Positions 34,257 through 42,804 of a stretch of 64,000 nucleotides of DNA are shown here, in pieces. Numbering within the stretch: the first letter of the stretch is position 1; every line of letters starts with the position of its first letter. The notes under the pieces were generated by a model, which saw only the letters and a program-made list of their open reading frames with translations, was not told the DNA's origin and did not search any database. Source of the DNA: Natronomonas gomsonensis (lineage in GTDB: Archaea; Halobacteriota; Halobacteria; Halobacteriales; Haloarculaceae); NCBI RefSeq assembly GCF_013391635.1, contig NZ_JACAWU010000001.1, positions 1,488,001 through 1,552,000 on the forward strand. Direction: 5' to 3'. The position numbers and the translations under genes are program-made.

Positions 34257-34690
34257 ACACACAGGACCAGTATTTGAAGGCCATCTACCTCGTACAGGAG
34301 CAGGAAGACGGGCCCGCCTCGACCGGCGCAATCGCGGACCTCCTGGAGGTCAGCCCCGCCAGCGCCAACGAAATGATCGGCAAACTCGAAGGCCACGGCC
34401 TCGCCGACCACGAGAAGTACAAAGGCGTCTCACTGACCGACGAGGGTATCGTCCGGGCACGCGACGCCCTCCAGACGTACTGCATCATCGAGCGGTTCCT
34501 CTGGGAAGTCCTCGAAGTCGAGGAGTTCCGCATGGAGGCCAAACAGCTCGAAAGCGTCATCGACGAGACGGTCGCCGAGCGACTCGACACCATCATCGAC
34601 CGACAGGACTGCTGTCCGGACTGCTTCGACGCCGAAACCGACGCCTGCGAACTGCTGGACGTGGCGTTGGAGTCGGAGGCGGCGGACTGA
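34253..34690 (+). CDS. DtxR/SirR-family metal-dependent regulator
   Basis: 145 aa. N-terminal winged helix (QYLKAIYLVQEQEDGPASTGAIADLLEVSPASANEMIGKLEGHGLADHEKYKGVSLTDEGIVRARDALQ) is the DtxR/MntR/SirR type, then a metal-binding dimerisation helix region (YCIIERFLWEVLEVEEFRMEAKQLE). The C-terminus has an unusual Cys cluster, DCCPDCFDAETDACELLD. Probably senses Fe or Mn and controls the ferritin-like gene, with which it is coupled (ATGA). Confidence 0.85.
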   Translation: MNTQDQYLKAIYLVQEQEDGPASTGAIADLLEVSPASANEMIGKLEGHGLADHEKYKGVSLTDEGIVRARDALQTYCIIERFLWEVLEVEEFRMEAKQLESVIDETVAERLDTIIDRQDCCPDCFDAETDACELLDVALESEAAD

Positions 34691-34744
34691 TTCGGCGGCG
34701 GAAACGGTAAACCTATTGTGCGGGCAGCAACTACGATTACTCGC

Positions 34745-34847
34745 AGTCCCGTGGTGTAGTGGCCAATCATAGCGGCCTTTGGACGCATCGGGTGTTGCCC
34801 CGTGCGAAAGACAGCCGTTGACGGCAGTTCGAATCTGCCCGGGACTA
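34745..34847 (+). tRNA. tRNA-Gln(UUG) with intron in the anticodon loop
   Basis: Acceptor stem AGTCCCG pairs with CGGGACT (34840-34846), discriminator A. T arm GGCAG-TTCGAAT-CTGCC. Anticodon stem GCGGC pairs with GCCGT (34814-34818); the loop reads C-T-T-T-G-G, so the anticodon is TTG at 34779-34781. About 30 nt (34783-34812) between positions 37 and 38 are extra and can fold as the bulge-helix-bulge substrate of the archaeal splicing endonuclease. The same tRNA has an intron in Haloferax volcanii. The 3' CCA is not encoded. Confidence 0.88.
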
Positions 34848-34919
34848 TTATAATACTTCTTACACTTCCTACGGTCCGACCACCAATCTATAACTCCTCT
34901 CCTTTCGGGGACCTAACAC

Positions 34920-35909
34920 ATGAACCCCGACCCCAACGACCCGGTGATGGAGTGGCCCCTCGCCGTCGGCGACCCCGGGCGTGAGGTGTGGTACTCGCTG
35001 GTGAGTCCGCGGGACGCCTCGGTCGCCTTCTGGTATCGGTACACGCTGTTGTCGACCGAAAGCGGCCGACAGGAGGGTCGGCTGTGGGCGGCGCTAACCG
35101 ACCGCGAGACCCCGGAGAACTCGACGTTCGTCTCGGAGGCCTTCGCCTTCGAGGACGTCTGGCCCGACAGTGACCCCTTCGAGTTGACCATCGGCGACGG
35201 CGTCCTCACCTCCTCGTCGGCGACCGGTAGTGTCGGCGATGTGGCGTGGGACCTCGAATACGACCCCGACACCTACGCGTTCACGCCGTTGCGGAGCCAG
35301 CGACTCACCGACGTGTTGTCGAAGACCATCGGGACGGGCAAACACTGGAGCCGGAACCAATCCGTGTTCATGTCGGGCGAAATCACGGTCGGCGACCGGA
35401 CCATCGAACTCGAAGACGCGCCGGGCCACCAGGGGCACACGCTGTCGACGGACCCGCCCGAGGAGTGGACGTGGGTGCAGTGTAACGACTTCGCCGAAGA
35501 CGAGACGGCCGTCCTGGAGGCGCTCCGACTCGACGACAACCTCTCGCTGTGTTTCCGCATCGACGGCGAGGTGTACCCACTCAATCGTGTGAAACACGTG
35601 GTCCCGTGGAGTCCCTCGGCGAACCGGACGCTCCACGACGAACCGGGCCACTGGCGGTTCCGTGGGGAGGGCGAGGGCGTCGAACTGCAGGCGACAGTCG
35701 AGGCCGACACCGACCACTGGCAGACGGTGTCGTACATGGCGCCGGACGACGCCCTCAGGTACAACGCGCACTGCTCGTTGTCGGATTTGACGCTCACCTA
35801 CAGTGTCGACGGCGGTCCGGCGACGACGATTACGAGCGACGCCGCCCGCGCGGAGTGGGTCAGCACCGACCCACCAATCGAGGGCGAGTACCTCCCCGAG
35901 TGGAACTGA
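34920..35909 (+). CDS. Probable tocopherol-cyclase/AttH-like lipocalin-fold protein
   Basis: 329 aa with no signal peptide or membrane span. All-beta, aromatic-rich sequence: MNPDPNDPVMEWPLAVGDPGREVWYSLVSP, VAFWYRYTLLSTESG, and APGHQGHTLSTDPPEEWTWVQCNDFAEDE, which resembles the conserved motif (GYQDHxWG ... WxWxxxNDF) of the tocopherol cyclase / hydroxyneurosporene synthase / AttH group. Catalytic role uncertain. TATA CTATAACT (about 34889-34896) is 24-30 nt upstream. Confidence 0.55.
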   Translation: MNPDPNDPVMEWPLAVGDPGREVWYSLVSPRDASVAFWYRYTLLSTESGRQEGRLWAALTDRETPENSTFVSEAFAFEDVWPDSDPFELTIGDGVLTSSSATGSVGDVAWDLEYDPDTYAFTPLRSQRLTDVLSKTIGTGKHWSRNQSVFMSGEITVGDRTIELEDAPGHQGHTLSTDPPEEWTWVQCNDFAEDETAVLEALRLDDNLSLCFRIDGEVYPLNRVKHVVPWSPSANRTLHDEPGHWRFRGEGEGVELQATVEADTDHWQTVSYMAPDDALRYNAHCSLSDLTLTYSVDGGPATTITSDAARAEWVSTDPPIEGEYLPEWN

Positions 35910-35912
35910 GGG

Positions 35913-36983
35913 TTAGACGACCTTCAGGAGGCGGCGCTCGAACTTCCCGACGCGGACGCGCTGCCAGCCGCGCAACGCCTCGTCGAGCTCGGGGTCGCCC
36001 GTGTCGACCCGGAGGACACCGATGTCGTCGAGTTTCTGTTTGGAAGCGATGACCTCGATGTCCGAACGGCGGATGACCTCGGGGGATATCTGGTCGTTGC
36101 CACGGCCGAAAATGAACCCCTGTCCGCCGATGGGGGAGACGACGATGACGTTGCGCTCGCCGAGGGCGGCGAGGATGTCAGATTCGCCGGCGTCGGTCGC
36201 GAGGACGCTGCCCTCGCGCCACACGTCGACGCCTAGCGGCGACCCGTTGAAGCCGAGTTCGGTTTTCACGGCGTCGACGGTCGACCCGGGGCCGAGCACG
36301 TATGTCGCGTCGTCGTCGCGGATGTCGCCGGCGACGGCGGCCGCGAGCGCTTCGACGGTACCGCCGCCGATTTGCTTCGAGGACTGTATCTCGTCGCCGA
36401 CGGGGACTTCGACGAGCGCTTTCAGTTCGGTGTTCACGTCGCCGCCGCGGTAGGCGTCCTCGTCGATGTCGTTGACCTCGCGGGTTTCGGTTCGCTCGAA
36501 GGTGGTGGCGATGCGGCCGGCCGCTCGGGGCGTGACCGCGAACACCGACGAGTACACCTTCACGCCACCGGGGACGCCCAGCACCGGAACGTCGCTGTCG
36601 AGGTCTTCCAGGGCCTCGGCCACGTCGACGGCGGTGCCGTCGCCGCCGACGAACAACACGAGGTCGACGCCGGCCTCGACGAGTTGCCGAACGGCCTTGC
36701 GGGTGTCCGCGGAGGCGGTCTCGTCAGTTTCGGGGTCGCCGACGACGACGGGGTCGAACCCGGCGGCGACGGCTTCGTCTTCGCCCATCACGCCGCCGTA
36801 GGTGTACAACTCGACCTCGACGGGCTGTTCGCGCAGGTGTTCCAGCGCCTGTCGGGCGCGGGTCGGTGCACGCGGTTCGGCACCGCGGCGGCGGGCCTCC
36901 TCGACCTTGTTGTCGGTGCCCTTCAGCCCGACGCGGCCGCCCATCCCCGCGATTGGGTTGACCACGAGCCCGATGCGTCGCAT
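35913..36983 (-). CDS. ATP-NAD kinase family protein
   Basis: 356 aa from MRRIGLVVNPIAGMGGRVGLKGTDN; the longer in-frame start is less likely. VNPIAGMGG and the nucleotide-binding VLFVGGDGTAVDVAEAL (GGDG) motif mark the NAD kinase / diacylglycerol-kinase fold, and the length and ending fit the AcoX-like group of ATP-NAD kinases (COG3199). The true substrate of this group is not settled. Convergent, 3 bp from the lipocalin-like gene. Confidence 0.8.
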   Translation of the reverse strand: MRRIGLVVNPIAGMGGRVGLKGTDNKVEEARRRGAEPRAPTRARQALEHLREQPVEVELYTYGGVMGEDEAVAAGFDPVVVGDPETDETASADTRKAVRQLVEAGVDLVLFVGGDGTAVDVAEALEDLDSDVPVLGVPGGVKVYSSVFAVTPRAAGRIATTFERTETREVNDIDEDAYRGGDVNTELKALVEVPVGDEIQSSKQIGGGTVEALAAAVAGDIRDDDATYVLGPGSTVDAVKTELGFNGSPLGVDVWREGSVLATDAGESDILAALGERNVIVVSPIGGQGFIFGRGNDQISPEVIRRSDIEVIASKQKLDDIGVLRVDTGDPELDEALRGWQRVRVGKFERRLLKVV

Positions 36984-37081
36984 ACCGGAGTACGGGCCGC
37001 CCCGGCCAAAAACGACGCGGTCCGTCACCTCCATCGCTCGAAAGGGAATTTATTAAGAGCGGCCCCCGGCAACTCCATGCC

Positions 37082-37198
37082 ATGTACGTCCCACTGCAGG
37101 AGAACGTCAACGAACTCGCTATCGATGCCTCCGGCTGGCTCGTCTTCGCTGCCTGTCTGCTCATCACCGTCGGCTGGCTGTGGTATCTCTACCGATAA
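37082..37198 (+). CDS. 38-aa single-span membrane peptide
   Basis: MYVPLQENVNELAIDASG followed by one hydrophobic helix (WLVFAACLLITVGWLWYLYR). TATA TTTATTAA (about 37050-37057) lies about 27 nt upstream. Its stop is adjacent to the stop of the CinA-like gene. Haloarchaeal small membrane peptide of unknown role. Confidence 0.63.
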   Translation: MYVPLQENVNELAIDASGWLVFAACLLITVGWLWYLYR

Positions 37199-37891
37199 TC
37201 AGGCCTCGACCGCGTCGGCTCGCTCGCGGAGCCACGTTTCGGCCGCTTCGACAGCCGACTCGTCGGTACTCTCGATTTTCACACGGACGAACTCGCCGGG
37301 GTAACTCCCGACTTTCACGCCGAAGCGCTCCTGTAACTCGGCGAACCGCTCGACGAGGGCGCTTTCGGGTTCGTCGACGACGACCTCAGTGATGTAGCGT
37401 CGCTCGCCTTCGAAGTCGTCTTCTATCGCCTCGAACATCGCTTCCATCTCCGCTGGGACGCCCGGGAGGACGTAGACGTTCTCGATGACGCAACCCGGAG
37501 CGACGCCTTCGGTGTTGTGTATCGGCTCCGAGCCGACGGGGAGGTCGGCGGTTCCCGCCGCGAGGTCGGCGTGTTGGTAGCCCCCTTCGGCGTCGAGCCA
37601 CTCGAGCGCCGCCTCGTTCGTCTCGACGCTCCGGCCGAAGGCGGCGGCGACGCCTTCCATCGTCATGTCGTCGTGCGTGGGGCCGAGACCGCCCGTCGTG
37701 ACGACGGCGTCGTACTCCGCTCGATACTCGTTGACGACGCGGGCGATGTCGGCGACGCGGTCGGGGAGGACCGTCGTCCGCTCGACTGTCGCACCGCGTT
37801 CGGTGAGTCGTTCGCCGAGCCAGGCGGCGTTCGTGTTGACGGTGTCGCCGGAGAGCAGTTCGTCACCGACACACACCACAGCGATGTTCAT
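37199..37891 (-). CDS. Molybdopterin-binding / CinA N-terminal domain protein
   Basis: 230 aa: MNIAVVCVGDELLSGDTVNTNAAWLGERL, TTGGLGPTHDDMTMEGVAAAFG, and YVLPGVPAEMEAMFEAI are the MoaB/MogA/CinA signature (GGLGPTxDD). This domain appears in molybdopterin handling and in pyridine nucleotide recycling, where it degrades ADP-ribose or FAD. The C-terminal amidase part of full CinA is missing, as is normal for the archaeal form. Confidence 0.85.
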   Translation of the reverse strand: MNIAVVCVGDELLSGDTVNTNAAWLGERLTERGATVERTTVLPDRVADIARVVNEYRAEYDAVVTTGGLGPTHDDMTMEGVAAAFGRSVETNEAALEWLDAEGGYQHADLAAGTADLPVGSEPIHNTEGVAPGCVIENVYVLPGVPAEMEAMFEAIEDDFEGERRYITEVVVDEPESALVERFAELQERFGVKVGSYPGEFVRVKIESTDESAVEAAETWLRERADAVEA

Positions 37892-37921
37892 ACACGGTGT
37901 AGGTGAGCCACCCGGTAAACC

Positions 37922-38737
37922 TCAACGCATTCCGGGTGGCGGCCCGTCGCCGTCGTCGTCGTAGTCGATATCGATGCCCTCCGCCTCGCGGCGTTCCTTC
38001 GCTCGCTGTATCTGCAAGTAGTAGTAGACGCCGCCGACGAGGCCGATGATGGTCCCGATGGCTGCCAGCCCGCCGAACAGCCAGATGTCGCGGTTGAGAT
38101 ACCACCGCAGGACCAACACCGAGGTGTCGAGGTTCTCCCAGGTCAGCACGACGCGGTCGCCGACTTCACGGCGGTCGTCGTTTTCGGGGCGAACCTGTGA
38201 CAACAGCGGAATCGAGGCGTCCGTGTTCGGCGGGAGCGCGACCCCGTAACTGCCGTTGACCGGCGTCTCGACGGTGAGTTGTTTGCCGTTTCGCGGCGTC
38301 GTGAAGGCGAGTTGGCCCTCCTCTGCTGGCAACTCCACGATGGAGCGCTGTCGGGTGCTGTCAACCTCGAGGGTGTCGACTGTTTCGCCGGTGTCGGTGC
38401 GGACGACATCGCCATCGCTGGTGTAGCGCAACACCGTCCCGTTGGGGTAGCGGAACTGCAGCCCTCTGAGTTCGAGGGGTCGCTCGACCGCCAGCGCGTC
38501 GGTCGTGTACAGTTCGATTTCGCCCTCGTCGCCGACCGTCTTCCGTGAGACGTTGTAGACGGCGGTGTAGTTGTCGCGGTTGAGGACGAGCGAGGCGTCG
38601 TAGTCGGTGTCGTAGTCGTACTCGGCGTCGGCCGACAGCGCCTCGGGGTCGTCGATATTGGCGCCGAAGATGGCCGTACAGCCGGATAATCCGACGAAAA
38701 AGACGAGGGCGACGGCGGCGAGGAGGCGTCGGTTCAT
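37922..38737 (-). CDS. Lipoprotein with C-terminal membrane span (DUF5803-like)
   Basis: 271 aa. N-terminal signal ending in a lipobox (VGLSGCTAIFG), so the mature protein is lipid-anchored. The exposed beta-rich domain (about residues 24-215) follows, then a transmembrane helix (LFGGLAAIGTIIGLVGGVYYYLQ) and an acidic cytoplasmic tail with a final GDGPPPGMR. I recall this double-anchored family as DUF5803. Function unknown. Confidence 0.72.
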   Translation of the reverse strand: MNRRLLAAVALVFFVGLSGCTAIFGANIDDPEALSADAEYDYDTDYDASLVLNRDNYTAVYNVSRKTVGDEGEIELYTTDALAVERPLELRGLQFRYPNGTVLRYTSDGDVVRTDTGETVDTLEVDSTRQRSIVELPAEEGQLAFTTPRNGKQLTVETPVNGSYGVALPPNTDASIPLLSQVRPENDDRREVGDRVVLTWENLDTSVLVLRWYLNRDIWLFGGLAAIGTIIGLVGGVYYYLQIQRAKERREAEGIDIDYDDDGDGPPPGMR

Positions 38738-38740
38738 GGC

Positions 38741-39418
38741 TCAGTCGGTGACGACGACGAGTAACTCCGAGCGGAGGTGTGGGCCGATGTCGGAGAGCAG
38801 TCCCGGGCCGTCGGTCTCCTCACGGCAGATGATGCTCTGTTCGAGCAGGCCGAGGCGCTCGACGGTGACGATGTCTTCGGCGTGGCCGGCCCGGTTGACG
38901 GTCGCTCGAACCTCAGCACGCGTGGCGCTGTTGACGTTCACGCGGTCGGTTCCGCGGGTCCACTCGTACAGTCGGTCCCGCTCGTCGTCGGCGAGGCGGG
39001 CCGGTTCGTCCGCTTCGCCTTCGACGAACCGAAGCGGCATGTGCTGGACGAGGCCGAACCGCCTGCGAATCTGGTCGGGACTGCCCTGTCCCAGGCCGAG
39101 TTCGTCGGCCGGAATCCGGACCGGCTCGCCCGCATCGAGGATGAACCCTTCGTCGTCCCACGACTCCAGCGTGCCGACGTACGTTTCGCCGGCGTCGCGG
39201 TGTGGCGTGACTGCGCCCCACTCCTCGGCCAACAGGTTCCGTGCCACGGGAGCGTCCTCGCCGGTAATCGTCACCGACGGGAAGCCGTCGTCGCGAAGCC
39301 CGACGGTGAACTCCACGTCGAGGTCCGCGAGGTCGTTTTCGACGAGCGAGGTCAGCGAATCGAGGGACCGCTGTTTTGCGTCGCCGCCGACGTACAGTTT
39401 CGTTGCGAGAACGACCAT
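38741..39418 (-). CDS. DUF2110 family protein
   Basis: 225 aa: MVVLATKLYVGGDAKQRSLDSLTSLVENDLADLDVEFTVGLRDDGFPSVTITGEDAPVARNLLAEEWG. Archaea-wide family of unknown function, usually beside tfe as here (the two are 3 bp apart, same strand). The context links it to transcription; no biochemical role is known. Confidence 0.82.
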   Translation of the reverse strand: MVVLATKLYVGGDAKQRSLDSLTSLVENDLADLDVEFTVGLRDDGFPSVTITGEDAPVARNLLAEEWGAVTPHRDAGETYVGTLESWDDEGFILDAGEPVRIPADELGLGQGSPDQIRRRFGLVQHMPLRFVEGEADEPARLADDERDRLYEWTRGTDRVNVNSATRAEVRATVNRAGHAEDIVTVERLGLLEQSIICREETDGPGLLSDIGPHLRSELLVVVTD

Positions 39419-39421
39419 CGA

Positions 39422-39961
39422 CTACGCTTCCGCCCCGTCGGCTTCTTCGTCTATGTGCAGTTCCGTGCGCAACTCCTCGATGCGGCGGTCCATCGCGTCG
39501 ATGAGTCGCTGATTGTCCATCGTCTCCAGCGGGCCGCCGCAGTCGGGACACTCGAAGCCGTACTCCATGGCTTCGCCGAACTCGAAGCGGAGTTGGCAGT
39601 TGTTACAGAGGTAGAACTCGTTGTCCTGTTCGTAGCTGCGGCGCTCTTCGAGCGACTCCAACAGCCGGTGCATCTCCTCTTCGAGCTGTTCGGGAATGTT
39701 CTCGTACTCGAAGGTCCACAGGTAGGTGAGCCACCCCGAGTCCTCGTCGCGGAGCCGACGGTACGTCGCGAGGTCGTTCTCGTAGAGAATGAACAGCGCC
39801 CGACGAACGTCGTTGAGCTCCAGACCGAGCTCCTCGGCGAGTTCCTCGTCGGTCACCTCGCCGTCCGGCGGTGCGGCCGCGACCGGCATCCCCGTCGGCC
39901 CCACGAGTTCGTGGAGGTACTTCTGAATCACGGGGTCGTTCAACAGTTCGTCAAAAGCCAT
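39422..39961 (-). CDS. tfe: Transcription factor E (TFE)
   Basis: 179 aa. N-terminal winged helix (DPVIQKYLHELVGPTGMPVAAAPPDGEVTDEELAEELGLELNDVRRALFILYENDLATYRRLRDE) and C-terminal zinc ribbon (FYLCNNCQLRFEFGEAMEYGFECPDCGGPLETMDNQRLI). It is the homologue of TFIIE-alpha; it helps open the promoter by binding RNA polymerase near the clamp. First gene of the tfe-DUF2110 run. Confidence 0.93.
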   Translation of the reverse strand: MAFDELLNDPVIQKYLHELVGPTGMPVAAAPPDGEVTDEELAEELGLELNDVRRALFILYENDLATYRRLRDEDSGWLTYLWTFEYENIPEQLEEEMHRLLESLEERRSYEQDNEFYLCNNCQLRFEFGEAMEYGFECPDCGGPLETMDNQRLIDAMDRRIEELRTELHIDEEADGAEA

Positions 39962-40009
39962 TGTGTAAACGTGCGCCAGCGAGTCGTTTAAAAGCTCCGC
40001 TCCCGGATT

Positions 40010-40555
40010 CTACTCCTCCTCGCCGACTGGCTCGACCTGCTTGCCCGTGGCCTTCGGGACGACTTCGTGGCTGGCGCCGACCCACTCGCGGTCGAGTTCC
40101 CGCCCCTCGAACAGTCGGTCGAGAAACACCGCCAGTCCCGCCACCTCCGAGTGGGGCTGGTTCGTCACGCCGACGTTGTAGTCGGCGGCCTCGTAGACGT
40201 CGAAGGAGACCTTCTCGGCGCCGACGACGACGAGAACCGGTCTCTCCTCGAGGTCGGCCCGAACCTCGGCCTCCACGTCCTGTACCGGCAGGCCGTACAT
40301 CGTGAGGTGGACGACGACGCCGTCGAACTCCCGGAGGAGTTTCCGGTGGCTGTCGGTCACCTCCACCTCGAAGGGGCCACCGAAGCGGTCGGTGATGTCC
40401 GCGATGGTCTCGGCCGATTGCGAGGCGTCACCCGAGATGACCACCCGGTCGGCGCCGAGCGCCCGCGCGGTGAGTCCGACGTGGGTGGTCATCCGGTTGT
40501 CCCGGCCCGGGCGGTGGCCGAGACGGAGGACGCACACCTCGTTTTCCTGTTGCAT
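40010..40555 (-). CDS. trm56: tRNA (cytidine(56)-2'-O)-methyltransferase
   Basis: 181 aa. The N-terminal VCVLRLGHRPGRDNRMTTHVGLTARALGADRVVISG and the knot region (VVVGAEKVSFDVYEAADYNVGVTNQPHSEVAGLAVFLDRLFEG) match aTrm56, a SPOUT-type enzyme that methylates C56 in the T loop of tRNAs. It lies 48 bp upstream of tfe, same strand, and may be in its transcript. Confidence 0.88.
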   Translation of the reverse strand: MQQENEVCVLRLGHRPGRDNRMTTHVGLTARALGADRVVISGDASQSAETIADITDRFGGPFEVEVTDSHRKLLREFDGVVVHLTMYGLPVQDVEAEVRADLEERPVLVVVGAEKVSFDVYEAADYNVGVTNQPHSEVAGLAVFLDRLFEGRELDREWVGASHEVVPKATGKQVEPVGEEE

Positions 40556-40642
40556 GCCCGCTGCTATCCGGTCGACGGCTTAGGGGGTTTCGGAACGGCC
40601 GCTCTCGAAACCGACTTACGCTCGCCACTCCCAGCGCCGCCA

Positions 40643-41578
40643 ATGAACCTCTCCGGCAAGCGGCTCTGTATCACCGGCGGCGCGGGCTTCGTCGGCTCGC
40701 ACCTCGCCGACCGCCTCGTCGCCGACAACGAGGTCGTCGTCGTCGACCGCCTCGGCAACGGCCGCCGCGAGTGGGTCCCCGACGACGCCGAGCTCGTCGA
40801 AGGCGACCTTCGTGAGGACGCGGCCGTCACCGAAGCCATCGACGAGGACACCGACGCCGTGTTTCACTTCGCCGCCGACAAGGCAGTCGACAGCGACGCG
40901 CCGAACGAACAGTTTCGGCTGAACACGGAGTTGACCGCGACCGTCCTCGAACGGATGCGGTCGGTCGGCTGCAAGCACGTCGCCTTCACGTCCTCCTCGA
41001 CGGTGTACGGCGAGGCCCCGCGCCCGACGCCCGAGGACTACGCGCCGCTGGAACCCATCAGCATGTACGGCGCCGCGAAGTTGGCCGAGGAGTCACTGCT
41101 GTCGGTGTACGCGAACAGCCACGACTTCCAGGTGTGGAACTTCCGGTTCGCCAACATCGTCGGCCCGCGGCTCCAGCTCGGCGCGGTCATCCCCGACTTC
41201 ATCCACAAACTCCGAGATGACCCATCCGAGTTGGAAATCCTCGGTGACGGCCGACAGGAGAAGTCCTACATGCACATCGACGACTGCATCGACGCGATGT
41301 GCTACGTCATCGAAAACGCGGACGCGGCGATGAACACCTACAACCTCGGGACGCGGACGACGACCTCGGTACGCACTATCGCCGACATCGTCGCCGCGGA
41401 GATGGACCTCGACCCCGCCTACTCCTTCACCGGCGGCGACCGCGGGTGGGTCGGCGACGTGCCGCGGATGAGACTCTCCGTCGAGAAACTGGCGGGTCTC
41501 GGATGGACGCCGGAGGGCTCCTCAGACGACGCCGTCCGGCGGGCGGTCCGGGAACTGCTGGCGGCCGACTTCGAGTAA
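40643..41578 (+). CDS. NAD-dependent sugar epimerase/dehydratase (SDR)
   Basis: 311 aa. GGAGFVGSHLADRL glycine motif at residues 10-23, VDRLGN after strand 2, and the catalytic pair in HVAFTSSSTVYGEAP and YGAAKLAEESLLSV (Tyr-x-x-x-Lys). Extended SDR, UDP-glucose 4-epimerase or related dehydratase type. Probably supplies a nucleotide sugar for surface glycans. Divergent from trm56. Confidence 0.83.
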   Translation: MNLSGKRLCITGGAGFVGSHLADRLVADNEVVVVDRLGNGRREWVPDDAELVEGDLREDAAVTEAIDEDTDAVFHFAADKAVDSDAPNEQFRLNTELTATVLERMRSVGCKHVAFTSSSTVYGEAPRPTPEDYAPLEPISMYGAAKLAEESLLSVYANSHDFQVWNFRFANIVGPRLQLGAVIPDFIHKLRDDPSELEILGDGRQEKSYMHIDDCIDAMCYVIENADAAMNTYNLGTRTTTSVRTIADIVAAEMDLDPAYSFTGGDRGWVGDVPRMRLSVEKLAGLGWTPEGSSDDAVRRAVRELLAADFE

Positions 41579-41914
41579 TTACACGGAAAACGGGGTTCGC
41601 GCCGATATCTCGTCTTCGACGACCCGGAGCGTCGCCTCGGCGGTGTAGTCGCCGGGGGTCGGGTCCGGCCACGTCTCCTCGAACGTGGCCGACTCGCCGG
41701 GCTGGAAGTCCGCCGGGGTGAGGACCTGTGCGAAGGCCTTGCCGTCGCTGTAGCGCCACATCTCCGTGTCGTCCTCGTAGACGGCGAAGTCGGCCCGACA
41801 GGCGTCCCGAAACGTCACTTCGAGTGGAGTGTCCCCCGGGTTGGTGACGGTGAACGTAAAGTGGACGCCGTCGCCGACGGTCACCTCCAGCGCCGCATCG
41901 AGCATGGAGTCCAT
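41579..41914 (-). CDS. BsuPI-like beta-sandwich protein
   Basis: 111 aa: FTFTVTNPGDTPLEVTFRDACRADFAVYEDDTEMWRYSDGKAFAQVLTPADFQPGESATFEETWPDPTPGDYTAEATLRV is the intracellular proteinase inhibitor (BsuPI) fold. No signal peptide. Whether it inhibits a protease is unknown. The start may be MLDAAL (three codons in) instead. Confidence 0.75.
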   Translation of the reverse strand: MDSMLDAALEVTVGDGVHFTFTVTNPGDTPLEVTFRDACRADFAVYEDDTEMWRYSDGKAFAQVLTPADFQPGESATFEETWPDPTPGDYTAEATLRVVEDEISARTPFSV

Positions 41915-41989
41915 TCGTTCTCCTACATAAAAGGGTTGTCACGAACCAGCGAAGAAACGCCTAAAGCCGCGCCGCGGCTACGTGGGGAC

Positions 41990-42757
41990 GTGCAAGTCGT
42001 CGGCTACGAGACGGGTGTGGGCCGAGAGACAGCGGCCGCGCTGTTGGTTGCCACCGACGGCGTCGTCGAGCGGGAACCGCTGGAGTCGGGGCGGCAACTC
42101 CAGTGGTCACTCGGGGAGCGCCGCTGTGCCGGCACCGTCGACGGCGCCGACCACCTCGCCTGTGAGAACTCCACGGCGCCGTACTGTGAGTCCCACGACT
42201 CGACGTGGGTGTGTGCCCGCTGTACCGGAACGTGCCTGAAGGCGGAGATGGACTGCTACCAGCAACATGCCGTCTACCTCGCCGCGTTCGCGCCGAAGAC
42301 GTTCAAGGTCGGCGTGACGAAACTACGCCGGCTGGAGACCCGCTTCCGCGAGCAGGGAGCTGACCGCGCTGCCCACATCTACACCGTCGAAAACGGCCGC
42401 ATCGCGAGGGAAATCGAGGCGGAACTCGCCGCTGACATCCCGATTCCCGACGCCGTCCGCGTGCCTGCGAAAATCGACGGGATGGGACGGACTGTCGACG
42501 AGACCGCGTGGAGCCGACTGCTCTCGCAATTCGACGTACAGGGAACGTACGCCTTCGAGTACGGACTGGACCTCGAGGCCGCGCCGGTCGCGGAGACGCT
42601 CGCCTCGGGGACGGTCCTCGGGACGAAAGGTCGGGTACTCCTCCTCGAACGAGACGGGGGGACCTTCGCCGTCGACATGCGTGACCTCGTCGGCTACGAA
42701 CTCCGAGAGGGGTCCTCCGCCCGGCAGCTGCAGTCGAGTCTCGGCGCGTTCGGCTGA
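41990..42757 (+). CDS. DUF2797 family protein
   Basis: 255 aa from GTG (VQVVGYETGVGRETAAAL), chosen because a CCTAAAG TATA-like box (about 41960-41966) lies about 27 nt upstream; an earlier in-frame ATG at 41861 crosses the preceding promoter. A Cys-rich zinc-like motif (CAGTVDG ... YCESHDSTWVCARCTGTCLKAEMDC, about residues 44-85), then AFAPKTFKVGVTKLRRLETRFREQGADRAAHIYTVENGR. Function unknown; GIY-YIG-like similarity has been suggested for the VGVTK region. Confidence 0.75.
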   Translation: MQVVGYETGVGRETAAALLVATDGVVEREPLESGRQLQWSLGERRCAGTVDGADHLACENSTAPYCESHDSTWVCARCTGTCLKAEMDCYQQHAVYLAAFAPKTFKVGVTKLRRLETRFREQGADRAAHIYTVENGRIAREIEAELAADIPIPDAVRVPAKIDGMGRTVDETAWSRLLSQFDVQGTYAFEYGLDLEAAPVAETLASGTVLGTKGRVLLLERDGGTFAVDMRDLVGYELREGSSARQLQSSLGAFG

Positions 42758-42804
42758 GTTTCGACCGCAGAAGACATTTATCCGAGGCTCTGCCAGTCGT
42801 TTGC

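Noticed and set aside
38777..39991. 404-codon plus-strand frame opposite DUF2110 and tfe
   Set aside because: Antisense shadow; the minus-strand genes have the TFE and DUF2110 signatures.
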